Source of the DNA: an uncultured Nostoc sp.
GTDB taxonomy: Bacteria > Cyanobacteriota > Cyanobacteriia > Cyanobacteriales > Nostocaceae
Assembly (NCBI RefSeq): GCF_937863485.1
Contig: NZ_CALMFY010000024.1
Location: forward strand, 32,132-75,064
Reading direction: 5' to 3'
DNA length: 42,933 nucleotides
The notes beneath the pieces are model-generated. The model saw nothing but the letters and a program-made list of their open reading frames with translations. It searched no databases and had not been told where the DNA came from. The position numbers and the translations under genes were made by a program. Position 1 is the stretch's first letter; the number at the start of each line of letters is the position of its first letter. Of the stretch, positions 7,212 to 16,041 are shown in pieces.

Positions 7212-9501
7212 TACCCTAATTGCACGTAGAAGCTATCAACAAGAGGCAATTCGGCGAGTATGTGAAACATTTGATGAGGGTCAGCGCCGCGCTTTGTTGA
7301 TCATGGCGACGGGGACAGGGAAGACGCGCACCACAATGGCAATTATTGACCTGTTTCTCCAGGCGAACCAAAGCCGTAAGGTATTATTTGTTGCCGACCG
7401 TGATAATTTGGTAGACCAAGCTTTGACCGATGGTTTTAAGCCACATATCCCTCATGAGCCGTGCGATCGCATTTTCACCCACAATATCGATAAAACCAAA
7501 AGGCTTTACACTGCAACGCTACAAACTTTGGCACGATGTTATCAACAATTTACCCCAGCTTTTTTTGACCTGATTATTTTTGATGAAGCCCATCGGTCAA
7601 TTTTTAACCGTTTTCAGGAGGTAATGGAGTACTTTGATGGGCGGATGATAGGGCTAACAGCGACTCCAGCAAGTTTTATTGACCGTAATACTTTTAACAC
7701 CTTTCATCGCTTTGATGGTACGCCAACATTTCTCTACGAATATAAAAAAGCAGTTAATGAGAAGTATTTAGTAGACTTTAGCCCATATCAAGCCCAGACC
7801 AAATTTCAAAAAGAGGGAATTAAAGGGGCAACTCTCAGTGAAGAAGACCGCAATGCTTTGATAGAACAAGGTCTTGACCCTGATGACTTAGATTATTCAG
7901 GTACAGATTTAGAGAAGACTGTCAGTAATAGAGACACTCTGCGAAAGCAGTGGGAAGAAATTCTGGATGTTTGTCATAAAGATGAGTCTGGACAACTACC
8001 AGCGAAGACAATTGTCTTTGCACTGACTCAAGATCACGCTTTGCGGCTGTGTGAGGTGTTTGAAGAAATGTATCCCCAGTATTCGGATTTGGTACGGGTA
8101 ATTACTCACAAAACTGAATACAAGGGAAAGCTGACAGGCAGATTCAAACATCAGGATATGCCTCGAATTGCTATTTCTGTGGATATGTTAGACACCGGAG
8201 TAGACATACCAGAGGTAATGAATCTGGTGTTTATGAAACCTGTGCAGTCTCAGATTAAACTCTGGCAGATGATTGGACGGGGAACTCGCAGCCAAGAGGC
8301 TTGTAGACATTTAGAATGGTTGCCAAATCACGCCAAGCAAGAGTTTTTGATTATCGACTTTTGGGAAAACGAATTTGAGGCGAAGCCACAAGAAGCAGTG
8401 GCACAAACTATTCCCGTACTCCAAAAGATTTTTAACACACGCTTGGATTTACTGGAGTTGTATTTGTTTGAGCAAGTATCACCAGACTGTCAAGCAGTAA
8501 TTGCCAGCTTGCGCCAACAAATTACAGAAATTCCCACAGATGCTTTTACTGTTAAAAAGCAACTGAATCAAATTGAGGAAGCTTGGACAGATTCATTCTG
8601 GAGTTACATTACTCAAAATAAATTGAAATTTCTGCGGCTAAAAGTTGCCCCATTGCTGCGGTTTGTTCCAGGGGTAGATGTAGCAGCAGCAACTTTTACT
8701 AGCAAAGTTGAGCGTTTGAAAATGGAAATTCAGACGGAAGGAGCAACACCAAATACTTTACAATCCATTGCTGAAGATGTAAGTTGCTTACCAGATTTTG
8801 TGCATCAGGACACCCAAAAGCAAGGTGTGGTGAAGTTATGTCTGTCGTCTCGCTTGAAAAATGCAACGGCGGCTGAATTGAATCAGGTGATTGCCGCTTT
8901 AGCTGAACAGATGAAGAATCGACGGCAACGCCCCAGTATCTTTTTAGAATTAGACTTGCCTGATTTTGTCGAAACCCGTGGTTTTATCACTGTCGGTGAG
9001 GGTGGTGAGCAAGTATACGTGGAGGAGTACAAAAAAAGAGTTGAGGAAAAAATCACAGTAATCATTGAGAATCATCCAACTATCGCCTCTATTCGCCAAG
9101 GTGAAGCAGTAACGGATATGCAACTGATTGAGTTAGAGCGGACTTTGCGGAAAGGTTTGGATGGTGGTAATATTCAACTTTCGGAGTCTAATATTCGTAA
9201 AGCTTATGGGTTGAAGAAGGCTAGTTTTTTGGCATTTTTGAGGTATCTGCTGGAATTAGATGCGATTCCTGATTATGAGGAAGTAGTAAAGCGTCAGTTT
9301 GATGAATTTATTGGTCTACGCCAGTACAATGCGAATCAAATTAATTTCTTGCGGGCGGTGCAGAGTGTATTTTTACAAAAACGTAGGTTAGAAGTAGCTG
9401 ATTTGTATGAGGGTACTTTGGCAAGGTTTGGGAGGAATGCTGTAGATAGATTATTTTCTGATGATGAGGTGAACAAGCTACTAACTTTTACAAAAAAATA
9501 G
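7129..9501 (+). CDS. hsdR: Type I restriction enzyme HsdR, helicase/translocase part (frameshifted)
   Basis: This holds the ATP-driven DNA translocase of a type I R subunit, EcoEI-like in overall form. The authentic sequence begins at about 7201 (VPINTLIARRSYQQ); the 24 codons before that are the wrong frame over the nuclease end. Motifs: Walker A MATGTGKTRT (about 7299-7328), DEAH in IIFDEAHRS (about 7572-7598), GLTATP (about 7650), and QMIGRGTRS (about 8268-8294). The C-terminal 250 residues are the helical domain that contacts the methylase core. Joined with 6780-7200 the protein would be about 907 aa, the normal size for this subgroup. A HEPN-motif gene follows after 87 bp, then hsdM and hsdS in the same direction. 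Confidence 0.9.
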   Translation: MLASSRQQIWKIYSTSARIKFRYLVPINTLIARRSYQQEAIRRVCETFDEGQRRALLIMATGTGKTRTTMAIIDLFLQANQSRKVLFVADRDNLVDQALTDGFKPHIPHEPCDRIFTHNIDKTKRLYTATLQTLARCYQQFTPAFFDLIIFDEAHRSIFNRFQEVMEYFDGRMIGLTATPASFIDRNTFNTFHRFDGTPTFLYEYKKAVNEKYLVDFSPYQAQTKFQKEGIKGATLSEEDRNALIEQGLDPDDLDYSGTDLEKTVSNRDTLRKQWEEILDVCHKDESGQLPAKTIVFALTQDHALRLCEVFEEMYPQYSDLVRVITHKTEYKGKLTGRFKHQDMPRIAISVDMLDTGVDIPEVMNLVFMKPVQSQIKLWQMIGRGTRSQEACRHLEWLPNHAKQEFLIIDFWENEFEAKPQEAVAQTIPVLQKIFNTRLDLLELYLFEQVSPDCQAVIASLRQQITEIPTDAFTVKKQLNQIEEAWTDSFWSYITQNKLKFLRLKVAPLLRFVPGVDVAAATFTSKVERLKMEIQTEGATPNTLQSIAEDVSCLPDFVHQDTQKQGVVKLCLSSRLKNATAAELNQVIAALAEQMKNRRQRPSIFLELDLPDFVETRGFITVGEGGEQVYVEEYKKRVEEKITVIIENHPTIASIRQGEAVTDMQLIELERTLRKGLDGGNIQLSESNIRKAYGLKKASFLAFLRYLLELDAIPDYEEVVKRQFDEFIGLRQYNANQINFLRAVQSVFLQKRRLEVADLYEGTLARFGRNAVDRLFSDDEVNKLLTFTKK

Positions 9502-9588
9502 CAGCTTAAATGTTATATATAACCTTACTCTATTTATTACTAAATAAAAACATACAATACTTAAGTTTCAAAGTTAAAATGTAAACCA

Positions 9589-10521
9589 ATGACTTCCTTG
9601 AACAAAATTATTAAGAATCGTTCCAAAAACCTATCAAAGAGCATCGAGAGTCTGGCAGAATCTAAAATACATCAAATAGCTGCTCTTAATTTATCCAATG
9701 AGTTTATCGGTTCTTATATCAATGCTATAAATTTAGACTGGTCAAATATTCCTATAGATTTTGATGATTTTGAAAAGACTGAATTTCATATTGTCGAAAT
9801 GGCAGGTTTACTTATTGATGATAAATTTATTTTGTCTGTTACTGATCTGATGCAATCTGACAGAGATTTTACAAGACGAGATTTTAATTTTATTAAAATT
9901 AAAGCCTTTATGCAGAACCAGTTGTTTATTTCAATTATGGGTGAGGTAGAAGACTTTTTCTCAAAGTTGTTGTTGCTCGTTTTACAGGCTTATCCTGAAA
10001 AGCTTGGTGAGCAAAAACTCAAATTAAATGATATAGAGTGTAAATTTAAAAACTTTTTATGGATAAAGGCTAAAGAGAGACATCTTGCCTTTAATACCTC
10101 TGAAGAGATGATGCGAGAAATTGATAAGCAAATTGAAAAGTCGATTATGGAAATGATATATAAAGGTTCTGATGAATATATAAAGAAACTCAAAATATAT
10201 GTCGAATCTAATAAAAATTTAGAAAGTTTTCTTTGGTGGTTTACACCACTGTATACAGAAATGAAGGCGCGGCGAAATGCAGGACTACATAATGGTTGGT
10301 ATCGCAATGAAAAATATGATGAAATAGTAAAACCAATTAAAAATAAACTCAAAGATATTGAGAAAAATAAAGGAATAAAGTATCCTGTTTCCAAATTAGA
10401 TTTTTTAGGAGTGGATTCAGATTATTTTCAGCAAACTTATAAAATATCCCGTCAAGTTATAGAAGAGTTTAGCTCTCATAGTATACAAGCTTTTAAAGTA
10501 ATAAAAAAATCAAAATGCTAA
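9589..10521 (+). CDS. HEPN-motif protein within the type I RM operon
   Basis: A 310-aa protein located between hsdR and hsdM; its last 7 bases overlap hsdM, so the two are cotranslated. It is lysine-rich, helical and lower in GC than its neighbours. The segment TEMKARRNAGLHNGWY contains R229-N-A-G-L-H234, an R-x4-H motif with Asn after Arg, which is the catalytic signature of HEPN-domain ribonucleases. The rest of the protein gives no further family match that I can name. Family knowledge: HEPN RNases act in toxin-antitoxin, CRISPR and RM-linked abortive systems, and anticodon nucleases such as PrrC and RloC are found with type I RM genes. A fail-safe RNase released when HsdR/M/S is inactivated is a reasonable inference, but it could also be a non-catalytic HEPN scaffold. 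Confidence 0.6.
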   Translation: MTSLNKIIKNRSKNLSKSIESLAESKIHQIAALNLSNEFIGSYINAINLDWSNIPIDFDDFEKTEFHIVEMAGLLIDDKFILSVTDLMQSDRDFTRRDFNFIKIKAFMQNQLFISIMGEVEDFFSKLLLLVLQAYPEKLGEQKLKLNDIECKFKNFLWIKAKERHLAFNTSEEMMREIDKQIEKSIMEMIYKGSDEYIKKLKIYVESNKNLESFLWWFTPLYTEMKARRNAGLHNGWYRNEKYDEIVKPIKNKLKDIEKNKGIKYPVSKLDFLGVDSDYFQQTYKISRQVIEEFSSHSIQAFKVIKKSKC

Positions 10522-12281
10522 CTGATACTAATCTAAAATCAAAAGTAGATCAACTCTGGGATAAGCTATGGACTGGTGGCTTATCCAACCCAATGGATGC
10601 TATTGAGCAATTCTCCTTTTTACTCTTCCTGAAACGCTTAGACGAAGCTGAAGATTTAAGAGAACGCCAAGCCAAGCGCCGTAAACAAGAGGATTATCAG
10701 CCAGAAATCCCCTTAGAAATGCGTTGGCGACATTGGACACAGATGAAGGCTGATAATGCTTTAAGCCATATCAAAAATAAGGTTTTTCCCTGGTTGAAAG
10801 AAATAGGTAATCCTGAAAATCAGGAAGAAACCAATGAAATGGATAATTCGGAAAATCAGGAAGAAGCCAATGAAAATAAAAGTTCCTTCAGTCAGTATAT
10901 GGAAACTGCGGAATTTAAAATTAATAAATCAAGTCTATTAATTGAAGCCTGCAAAGCCATTGATGAGATTAAAATCTCGGAACAAAATCAGGATGTACAG
11001 GGGGATTTGTATGAGTATTTATTATCAAAGCTGAGTATCGCCGGTAGGAATGGACAGTTTAGAACACCCCGCCATATTATCCAGATGATGGTGGAAATGG
11101 TGGAACCTAAACCCACTGATAGAATTGGCGATTTAGCAGCGGGTACTTGTGGGTTTCCAGTAAATGCTTATCAATATATTTTGGAAAAACACACCAGTCC
11201 AGAAATATTGTATAACGACAAAGGCCAAAAGCAGTTAGTTGGGGATATGCTCTCTCCTGAAGAGGCGGAATTTTTACAAACTCAGGCTTTGACTGCATAC
11301 GATAATGATTCTGGAATGACGATGTTACGCATCGGTTCCATGAATTTAATGCTGCATGGTATTGACCATCCCCGGTTCTTTTATATGGATACACTTTCTA
11401 AATCTTTTGATGATGAAAAAAGCTTGGATTTAGTATTGATGAATCCGCCTTTTAAGGGAGCAGTTGATCCGGGTGATGCTCATTCAACTCTGGCGGGTAA
11501 AAGCAAAAAATCAGAATTGCTATTTTTGCACCTAATTCTGCGCGTCTTGGATATGGGTGGCAGATGTGCAGTAATTGTCCCGGATGGGGTGCTGTTTGGT
11601 TCCAGTAAGGCACACGTTGAAATTCGCAAGAAGATTATTGAAGAAAATCGCCTGGATGGGGTGGTTTCCATGCCTAGCGGGGTGTTTAAACCTTATGCCG
11701 GTGTGTCTACGGCGGTGCTGCTGTTTACTCGTGGGGGAACGACTGACCACATTTGGTTCTACGATATGGAGCATGATGGCTTTTCTCTGGATGATAAGCG
11801 CCAACCTGTAGCTGAGAACGATATTTCTGATATCCTGAATTGTTGGCGGCATCGGTTTGATGCTGATTTTATAACTCAAAACGAGGAACGGTTAGCTGAG
11901 TTAAAGATGCAAATTGTGCCTTTGAAAGTAAAACGTTTGCAACTGCACAAGGAAATTAATCGCTTGACGTTTGAAAATGCCGTTGCACCCGCCGATGATG
12001 AGTCAACGCGCATCGCTTTGGAAGCGGATAACCAACTATTGGCACAACTGCATGAACAGATGACACCCTTGCAAGCAGAAATTAATCAATTAAATCGTCA
12101 GTTTTGGGTAGTAAAGGCGCAGGTAAAAAGCAATAAATATGATTTGTCCGCAAGTCGTTATCGTCAGGTTGAGCAGGATGAGGCATTTTATGATTCGCCA
12201 CAGGTAACACTGGAGAGGTTGTTGCAATTAGAACAAATGATGGCAGTAGAAGCAGAAGAAATTAAGCGTCAATTAATTTAG
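10515..12281 (+). CDS. hsdM: Type I restriction-modification DNA methyltransferase HsdM
   Basis: A 588-aa N6-adenine methyltransferase subunit. The N-terminal helical HsdM domain covers about 1-150, and the AdoMet motif I appears as DLAAGTCG at 206-213. The catalytic motif IV NPPF is at 310-313 in LVLMNPPFKG. GQFRTPRHIIQMM at about 180-192 is the conserved entry to the methylase fold. The C-terminal 150 residues are charged and probably coiled coil. A short duplicated segment (ENQEE(T/A)NE twice, residues 101-119) is low-complexity and probably recent. With HsdS it would form the modification enzyme (M2S). The ATG at 10515 overlaps the HEPN gene, and hsdS follows after 24 bp. All key motifs are present, so this subunit should be functional. 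Confidence 0.95.
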   Translation: MLTDTNLKSKVDQLWDKLWTGGLSNPMDAIEQFSFLLFLKRLDEAEDLRERQAKRRKQEDYQPEIPLEMRWRHWTQMKADNALSHIKNKVFPWLKEIGNPENQEETNEMDNSENQEEANENKSSFSQYMETAEFKINKSSLLIEACKAIDEIKISEQNQDVQGDLYEYLLSKLSIAGRNGQFRTPRHIIQMMVEMVEPKPTDRIGDLAAGTCGFPVNAYQYILEKHTSPEILYNDKGQKQLVGDMLSPEEAEFLQTQALTAYDNDSGMTMLRIGSMNLMLHGIDHPRFFYMDTLSKSFDDEKSLDLVLMNPPFKGAVDPGDAHSTLAGKSKKSELLFLHLILRVLDMGGRCAVIVPDGVLFGSSKAHVEIRKKIIEENRLDGVVSMPSGVFKPYAGVSTAVLLFTRGGTTDHIWFYDMEHDGFSLDDKRQPVAENDISDILNCWRHRFDADFITQNEERLAELKMQIVPLKVKRLQLHKEINRLTFENAVAPADDESTRIALEADNQLLAQLHEQMTPLQAEINQLNRQFWVVKAQVKSNKYDLSASRYRQVEQDEAFYDSPQVTLERLLQLEQMMAVEAEEIKRQLI

Positions 12282-12305
12282 ATAATGGATAAATAACAAT
12301 TAAGA

Positions 12306-13370
12306 ATGTCTACTCTACCTGCTACTACTTCCAAAAAATGGGCAAAAACAACAATAGGAGAGTCATTAAAACTCAAGAGTGGAGATTTTCTTAGTGCTGC
12401 CAATATGGATAAAACTGGTAAATATCCTGTTTACGGAGGAAACGGTATTACAGGTTATCACTCATCTTATCTATTTGAAGATAGAAAAATTGTTATAGGC
12501 AGAGTTGGACTTTACTGTGGTTCTGTACATTACACCCTACCATACTCGTGGATTACGGATAATGCACTTTACGTTTTTAAAAAAGATTCTCGCTTTTTAG
12601 ATGAATATTTAATCTACGCCCTTCGCTCTGCCAATCTTAATCAATATGCAAGTCAATCAGGACAACCGCTCATTTCGGAAGGCAGGCTAGAAAATGTTGA
12701 AATTATCATACCTCCGATATTAGAACAAAAGCGAATTGTAACACTTTTAGAAAAAAGCGATCGCCTGCGACGTACCCGCCGCTACGCCCTACAACTCAGC
12801 AACACCTTCCTACAATCCGTCTTTTTGCAAATATTTGGCGATCCTATTAATAATCCAATGGGTTGGAATAAAAGCTTTTTAGATGAAATCAGTGAAGTTC
12901 AGGGTGGACTTCAACTTAGTAAAAAAAGAGATAATCTACCATTAAAGTTACCATATCTAAGAGTTGCTAATATTTATAGAAATCAACTTGAACTATCGCA
13001 CATAAAGACTATAGGTTTAACAGAGGAAGAATTTAAACGTATCAAACTGCAAACAAATGATATTTTGATTGTTGAAGGACATGGTAATATTGAGGAAATT
13101 GGAAGATGTGCAATCTGGGATAACTCAATAAAAGATTGTGTACATCAAAATCATTTGATTCGTGTTCGTGTAAATACGAAAATTATTAACAATATATATC
13201 TCAGTCATTATATAAATAATTCAGGCGGTAAAAAATATTTTAATACATCAAGCAATACAACAAGTGGATTAAATACTATTAGCACTGGTATTGTAAAAAA
13301 GTGTATTGTTCCCCTTCCCCCCCCTTCCGCTCCAAGAAAAATTCGCCCAAATCGTCAAGGGAATGGGTAA
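12306..13370 (+). CDS. hsdS: Type I RM specificity subunit HsdS, frameshifted at a C8 tract
   Basis: DNA-recognition subunit with two target recognition domains (about 10-140 and 180-335). They are separated by the conserved helical spacer EQKRIVTLLEKSDRLRRTRR and FLQIFGDP. The normal second conserved segment PLPxLPLQEKFAQIV appears only if one C is removed from the run of eight C at 13317-13324. As written the frame turns to PSAPRKIRPNRQGNG and stops at 13370. The restored frame would run to TAG 13468-13470 and end in QEKFAQIVKGMGKPLYW and about 30 more residues, making about 388 aa. The loss removes the second spacer helix, which packs against the first and positions HsdM. The tract may be a phase-variable switch, a fixed lesion or a sequencing error. 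Confidence 0.9.
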   Translation: MSTLPATTSKKWAKTTIGESLKLKSGDFLSAANMDKTGKYPVYGGNGITGYHSSYLFEDRKIVIGRVGLYCGSVHYTLPYSWITDNALYVFKKDSRFLDEYLIYALRSANLNQYASQSGQPLISEGRLENVEIIIPPILEQKRIVTLLEKSDRLRRTRRYALQLSNTFLQSVFLQIFGDPINNPMGWNKSFLDEISEVQGGLQLSKKRDNLPLKLPYLRVANIYRNQLELSHIKTIGLTEEEFKRIKLQTNDILIVEGHGNIEEIGRCAIWDNSIKDCVHQNHLIRVRVNTKIINNIYLSHYINNSGGKKYFNTSSNTTSGLNTISTGIVKKCIVPLPPPSAPRKIRPNRQGNG

Positions 13371-13470
13371 GCCTTTATACTGGGAATCTTTGGAAAATTT
13401 AGGCAGTAAGTATCACAACGGATGTATCAACAAACTGAATTATGAAATTCTTTTCACTAACTATATATAG

Positions 13471-13937
13471 TAGTTTTATCTTTATTAGCTTCCAATTAAG
13501 TTAATTTCAATGCCTTAAATCAAACTGTAAATATTAATAGGTTTTTGATAAAAGACAGGTTAAATTTAATTGATTAAACAGTATATACAGTATTAACTAT
13601 ACAAACAGTATGAATTATATTCACAAACTTTGTTTGTTGTACTACACAGTAAAAGCAGTTTTCATAAGCTTCTTAGATAAAACTTTTTAAAATCAGTTAT
13701 TTTATAATTCAATGTATTACTAATGTTAATTTTTTTGAACTAGGAGTAATTTATAATTTTTTTTCATGTTAGCTTTTACTTATGAACAAATAGCTCATTT
13801 AGAAAAAGTAGTTTATTTTTCAATGATCTGTGCCAAATTTATCTCACAGCTTTTAGCTCTTGATTTAAGGTAAGAGTCTAAATGTAATTGGATGCACTAA
13901 CAAGTGGGTCTATCACTCCTTTTATCTTTCCTAATAA
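13471..13937. other. AT-rich gap between hsdS and the tniQ operon
   Basis: No supported gene. A 35-codon frame at 13766-13873 (starting MLAFTYEQIAHLEKVV) has an AGGAG-like site some 20 bases upstream but no recognisable family. A 9-bp phased set of ACAGTAT motifs lies at 13578-13611. The area sits where tnsA, tnsB and most of tnsC would be expected in a complete Tn7-like element, so it may mark a deletion junction; this is inference. Confidence 0.4.
13578..13611 (+). promoter_or_regulatory. Phased ACAGTAT repeats, possible operator
   Basis: ACAGTAT occurs at 13578-13584, 13587-13593 and 13605-13611, spaced 9 and 18 bp. The intervening 9-bp slot holds the diverged ACTATAC. Four units in 9-bp phase in an AT-rich gap could be a regulator binding site or a degenerate minisatellite. 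No cognate regulator is visible. Confidence 0.35.
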
Positions 13938-14192
13938 GGAATACAAAAGTCTAATAAACTTTATCTTTTATTTGGATTAGCTTTTGAGGCAATTAACGGT
14001 GAGAACAAGCTTAGAGATAGTGAAAATAGGAGCAGGAACTTGCGTATCATTTTAGGTTTGGAGAAGAGCCAAACTCACAAGCAAGATAAATTGTCAACTA
14101 AGGAAAGTATCGAACAGAAAAAAAATTTTAAATCTAATAATACAAAACCATTCCAACGTAATCCTAAACGTGATCGGCTAGGAGACCAATAA
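13938..14192 (+). pseudogene. Possible 3' remnant of the gene upstream of tniQ (tnsC position)
   Basis: An open frame of 84 codons plus stop without a good start, bounded upstream by TAA 13935-13937. It ends at TAA 14190-14192, 2 bp before the first tniQ ATG. It reads LYLLFGLAFEAINGENKLRD, then a very basic tail ending KPFQRNPKRDRLGDQ. The tight join to tniQ is what one expects for the tail of the preceding operon gene, which in Tn7-like operons is usually tnsC. I cannot confirm TnsC homology from the sequence. The Walker motifs would have been in the lost part. Confidence 0.35.
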
Positions 14193-14194
14193 GT

Positions 14195-15757
14195 ATGAAC
14201 AGCAATGAGCTTCAAGCAATTGGGTTATGTGATTTACAAGAACCAACTATTCCTCCACGCAGCCGCCTCTACAATTTAAAGCCAGTTGGTATCGGAACGC
14301 CTGAGGTAGAAAGCCTAACAGGCTACATTGTCCGATTAGCTGAAGAGCATTGTGTACCTACGGGAATATTAGTCTTGAGCGAGCTTGTACCATTGCTCAA
14401 AGAAGGATACATCTTCAATAGTAAAGATGGAGGGCTAGAGAAAAGTTTTACTAGTCAGACAAAGACTTTGAATGGAATGGGTAGCTGGGCTTTAAAATTA
14501 ATTAAAACCCTTGAATCATTAACTCTACGTAATGACTTGCGTTTACTAACAATGCTCAATTGGGTGGAAATAATTCCTCCAAGGAACTTGCTCCGCTCTC
14601 TCAGGGCTTGGTGTCCAAGCTGTTACGAAAATTGGCGTGTAACTGAACAGACAGTCTATGAACCACTCCTTTGGTCACTAAAGGAAGTTACGATTTGTCT
14701 GCATCATCATCAGCGTCTCTGTACAGAGTGTCCATACTGTCACAAAGACAACAGGCTATTGGCTTGGCGCTCAAGACCAGGTTGTTGTTCAAAATGCGGA
14801 GAGTGGCTTGGAATTTCTGCAAATGTTGAATCACCAAACAGTATAAAACTGACAGAAGATGAACTAAATTGGCAAATATGGGTTACAAATAATCTTGGAG
14901 ATTTAATAGCTGCTACACCATATTTATCTCCGCCACCTAAAGAAAAAATTTATGAAATGCTTTCTGGTTATGTCAATGTCCTTGCACATGGCAATATAGC
15001 TGCATTTGCAAAAAAGCTAGGGATAAATAGAACTCAAACCCATAGATGGTGTGTGGGAAAAACCTTGCCAGCAATCGACACACTTCTGCAAATTTGTTTC
15101 CAACTTGAAATATCGCTGCTCGATTTTCTTACTAAAGAAGAAATTAACGTAGATTCTAGCAAGATAATCACACAAACTCAGAATAAACCAAGTAAGGAAG
15201 GTACTTACCAATTAAACACCTCGACAGAAGTACTACACGCATTGGAAACTGCCCTCACTAAAAGCCCACCACCATCCCTAGTAGAAATTGCTGAATGGCT
15301 TGGGTATAAAAAAACTAGTGCTTTGTATTATTATTCTTCAGATTTGTGTAAAATTATAGCAACGCGACATAGTGAGTATGAAAAAGCTCAAAGGCTAGAA
15401 AAATTACAGCGTTTATTGGAAGAATTGCTTGCAGCTAACGAGTATCCACCACCATCTATGCAGGAGGTTGCCAAGCGTTTTGGTAAAAAATCTGTACATA
15501 GCCTAGATAAACATTTTCCAGACCTATGCAGTGCAATTTCAGCACGATACGCTAATTATCGCCAAGAAAGCCGAACAAAACGAGTAGAAAAATTGCGTCA
15601 GGAAGTTCGGAAAGTTGCGTTTCAGCTTCATTCGGAAGAAATAGAACCTACTGCTAGCAGAATTTCAGTTTTTTTAAAAAGTCCTGGTTCGATACTCCAA
15701 AAAGATGTTGTTGAAGCAGTATGCGAAGTACGGCGCGAACTCGGCTGGGAAAAATGA
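14195..15757 (+). CDS. tniQ: TniQ/TnsD-like transposition target-selection protein 1
   Basis: A 520-aa protein with an N-terminal TniQ domain. It opens PTIPPRSRLYNLKPVGIGTP and VESLTGYIVRLAEEHCV, a close match to the family. Zinc-ligand pairs follow: C140-x2-C143, C168 with H170-H172, C176-x2-C179 and C182, and C198-x2-C201. At about 255-310 there is an XRE-like helix-turn-helix (NIAAFAKKLGINRTQTHRW). The C-terminal 200 residues hold three similar segments (e.g. PPSMQEVAKRFGKKSVHSLD...FPDLCSAI), probably repeated small DNA-binding domains. In Tn7 relatives TniQ/TnsD binds the attachment site and recruits TnsC. The tRNA-Ala beside the element is the likely target. It is followed after 284 bp by a paralogue. 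Confidence 0.9.
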   Translation: MNSNELQAIGLCDLQEPTIPPRSRLYNLKPVGIGTPEVESLTGYIVRLAEEHCVPTGILVLSELVPLLKEGYIFNSKDGGLEKSFTSQTKTLNGMGSWALKLIKTLESLTLRNDLRLLTMLNWVEIIPPRNLLRSLRAWCPSCYENWRVTEQTVYEPLLWSLKEVTICLHHHQRLCTECPYCHKDNRLLAWRSRPGCCSKCGEWLGISANVESPNSIKLTEDELNWQIWVTNNLGDLIAATPYLSPPPKEKIYEMLSGYVNVLAHGNIAAFAKKLGINRTQTHRWCVGKTLPAIDTLLQICFQLEISLLDFLTKEEINVDSSKIITQTQNKPSKEGTYQLNTSTEVLHALETALTKSPPPSLVEIAEWLGYKKTSALYYYSSDLCKIIATRHSEYEKAQRLEKLQRLLEELLAANEYPPPSMQEVAKRFGKKSVHSLDKHFPDLCSAISARYANYRQESRTKRVEKLRQEVRKVAFQLHSEEIEPTASRISVFLKSPGSILQKDVVEAVCEVRRELGWEK

Positions 15758-16041
15758 GGTAATTCTTCGGGGAATACTAGATATAGATACTGACTTTTCA
15801 CGGTAAGTCCCAAAACCGAGAAACAGTATGACTTTTTCTAAGCCCTAATTCTCAATAGATTTGGGTTAATAAAAATACCTAACAGAAAAATTAGGGCTTA
15901 GGAAACCCTCCAAATGACCTTTTCTACATGCTGTGAAAAGTCAAGTATAGGGAAACTACCAACATTATAAAACTTACATGTGTTGAAACACAGTGTGGCT
16001 GAGGTGTAATTTATTCAAGGTGAAAAAGTTTAGGAGCAAAT
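15758..16041 (+). ncRNA. Structured gap between the two tniQ genes, candidate RNA or regulatory element
   Basis: Two nested perfect inverted repeats lie here. The outer arms TGACTTTTCAC (15791-15801) and GTGAAAAGTCA (15933-15943) enclose inner arms CTAAGCCCTAATT (15838-15850) and AATTAGGGCTTAG (15889-15901). A direct repeat (T/A)ATGAC(T/C)TTTTCTA is seen at 15827-15840 and 15913-15926. There is no open frame of note. It could fold as an RNA of about 150 nt, be a tiny palindromic element, or hold protein sites. The following GTG start has AGGAG at 16032-16036. Confidence 0.4.
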
